This document shows, piece by piece, positions 52,085 through 64,000 of a DNA stretch of 64,000 nt (within the stretch, counting starts at the first letter, position 1; each line of letters starts with the position of its first letter). Made by a program: the position numbers and the translations under genes. Below the pieces are notes generated by a model. It was given only the letters and a program-made list of their open reading frames with translations. It was not told the origin of the DNA and searched no databases. This stretch comes from Stramonita haemastoma (taxonomy: Eukaryota; Mollusca; Gastropoda; Neogastropoda; Muricidae). The DNA lies in assembly GCA_030674155.1 (NCBI GenBank), contig CM060324.1, forward strand, positions 58,762,316 through 58,826,315, in the 5' to 3' direction.

Positions 52085-52152
<68 letters not shown>
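51585..52152 (+). repeat. Family E tail, G run, AAATC repeats and CA microsatellite
   Basis: TTGTAATTGCCCTCCAGGGA, then ATTAAAGTGTTTTTGACTTG (51,587-51,632) is the family E 3' end. A G run lies at 51,663-51,682, AAATCAAATC repeats at 51,771-51,792 and a CA tract at 52,085-52,152. Confidence 0.8.
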
Positions 52153-52153
<1 letters not shown>

Positions 52154-52244
52154 TATAATGAAGTTTTCAACCAAGGTTGATATTTGTATTTGATTGTTTT
52201 AGAAGTCAATTTTCTTGATTTTTTTTGCGAGGGCAGGATGAAAA

Positions 52245-52305
52245 AAAGTTGTGTAAACTTAATCTTTTACCCTCAATAAAGATCATTTTGACTTGACTTG
52301 ACTTC

Positions 52306-52382
<77 letters not shown>
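52245..52382 (+). repeat. TTGAC-tailed retroposon end and CA microsatellite
   Basis: CCCTCAATAAAGATCATTTT, then GACTTGACTTGACTTC (52,270-52,306), then about 75 bp of CA. Confidence 0.8.
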
Positions 52383-52545
52383 ACCATCCCAGAGAACCGG
52401 TAGGATTTCAAAAAAGTTTCTCCACTCGGTACCGTCTACAGGCACTGAGTCAGCTAATGGAGAAGTCCAATGAGTACCACCTACCTCTAGATGTCTAAGA
52501 GTCATAAATACCGAGAAAGCCTTCGATTCGGGGGAACATTTTATT
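52383..52545 (+). pseudogene. Decayed reverse-transcriptase fragment of another LINE family
   Basis: Plus-strand reading gives GFQKSFSTRYRLQALSQLME and KSNEYHLPLDV, then a stop, then in another frame EKAFDS. This is the QAGFRKxFST ... EKAFDS block of non-LTR reverse transcriptases, with stops and a frameshift. It is clearly different from the element at 43.7 kb. Confidence 0.7.
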
Positions 52546-53093
52546 CTCTTCCCTGCCCCTGTAGAGAGAAGGAAAATGTACATTAAAACTGCTAAAAAAC
52601 AAACAAACAAACAAAAACAATTACAATAGTGATTAGCAAGAATACATTCTGATAACCACGTATTTGAAAGCTTCAAAATTAGAAACGGGTTATGTAAGGA
52701 TAGCTAATAACCCAACACTTCTTCTCATCTGCATTAGTAGAAACTTTCAAAAACGCATACATTTTGAATCAGAAAAAGAAAATGAATAAGATTAAAAATA
52801 AACTCAATTGAAAAACAAGGACAAAGTATACTAACCCAGACAAAACACTATTTCAGATTAAAAGTGAATAAGAGCTAAAACTCAGAATCCGACACGCCTG
52901 CAACAAATTTGGGAAATGAAAAGAAATCTTTCTGGGTAAAAACTTGCCAATATCTTTGAAAAGGAAAGTTTACAACTAATGCCTTTTCCCAGAGCTTTAC
53001 CTAACGCTGCCAAACAGGGTCCTTCACCAAGTAATATGCAGAAAGAGAACAGATCACACAACCGGCAATGGAGATAAAAATCCTAAATTATCA
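52546..53093. other. Upstream region of SPRTN, no recognised feature
   Basis: AT-rich, non-repetitive. Confidence 0.45.
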
Positions 53094-53169
53094 CCCAGGC
53101 CAAAAGCCGTGTCAGTTATTGGTGTCAGCTAATTGCCAAGGCCTACACTAAAATGTTGTTATGTTGTCA
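53094..53169 (+). repeat. Left arm of a 76-bp inverted pair around SPRTN exons 1-3
   Basis: CCCAGGCCAAAAGCCGTGTC, then GTGTCAGCTAATTGCCAAGG, then CCTACACTAAAATGTTGTTA. Its reverse complement, with about 10-14% differences, lies at 55,130-55,205. Confidence 0.8.
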
Positions 53170-53358
53170 CAGCCAATGTGTTCCTGATAAAACATACTGT
53201 CGACTGCATACTTGAAAACGAACGGACACTTTTACAGCGCAGTGACTGCTCGTATAAAGCGGAAATAAAATTCAACCTTCACCGATGCTTTGATGGAGGA
53301 TGCCTTACGAAAGTAGATAATCGAAAGTAACCACGTATTATGTGGCATCTTTGTAAAA
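53170..53358 (+). promoter_or_regulatory. SPRTN 5' UTR / proximal promoter
   Basis: About 190 bp directly upstream of the start codon. The ATG has a strong context (AAAAATGG: A at -3, G at +4). A TATA-like GTATAAAGC lies at about 53,252, 100 bp from the ATG; I cannot tell whether it is used. Confidence 0.4.

Positions 53359-64000
<10,642 letters not shown>

Overview
The window is animal nuclear DNA. Intron-split genes with GT-AG junctions, several tRNA-headed SINE families, non-LTR retrotransposons and a very heavy load of CA, CT, GA and homopolymer microsatellites all point to a lophotrochozoan, most likely a gastropod mollusc. The species guess rests on the look of the repeats, not on a search.

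Two conserved genes can be assembled. On the minus strand, about 22.0-38.1 kb, lies a tau-tubulin kinase (TTBK, CK1 superfamily) of seven coding exons and about 1,175 residues: kinase domain in exons 1-5, a long low-complexity tail with SxIP motifs in exon 6, and a 17-codon terminal exon. As given, its reading frame is broken four times by single-base or G-run length differences, three of them in or beside runs of G or C, which looks more like consensus error than decay. On the plus strand, from 53,359 past the window end, lies SPRTN (Spartan), the DNA-protein crosslink protease: six exons give 471 residues, with HEMIH active site, zinc ribbon and p97-binding SHP box; the 3' end is missing. 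The two genes are head to head, about 15 kb apart.

Between them sits a full-length single-ORF non-LTR retrotransposon (about 43,720-46,893) with an intact 1,003-codon endonuclease/reverse-transcriptase ORF and a 14-bp direct repeat on both sides. At the left end a single-exon 298-codon ORF of unknown function ends in a hexamer-repeat tail and looks like part of a retroposon. From 2 to 22 kb no gene is recognised: A/C-rich plus-strand sequence (T/G-rich on the TTBK sense strand), SINE fragments and three minisatellites. This may be a long TTBK 3' UTR or downstream region.

The most unusual signal is that exon-intron boundaries have been tandemly copied into the adjacent introns at least five times, in both genes: the TTBK exon 2 donor (12 extra copies in a 22-bp array), the TTBK exon 2 acceptor (2 degenerate copies), the TTBK exon 5 acceptor plus exon start (4 copies, about 150-bp period), the SPRTN exon 5 acceptor plus exon start (5 copies, about 63-bp period, some forming in-frame 24-nt micro-exons), and a row of four pseudo-mini-introns starting exactly at the SPRTN exon 5 donor. 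Other notable items are a SINE joining a tRNA-like head to a 5S-rRNA-like segment, a 70-bp tandem repeat that folds as a hairpin only in minus-strand RNA, and inverted copies of a 76-bp segment flanking SPRTN exons 1-3.
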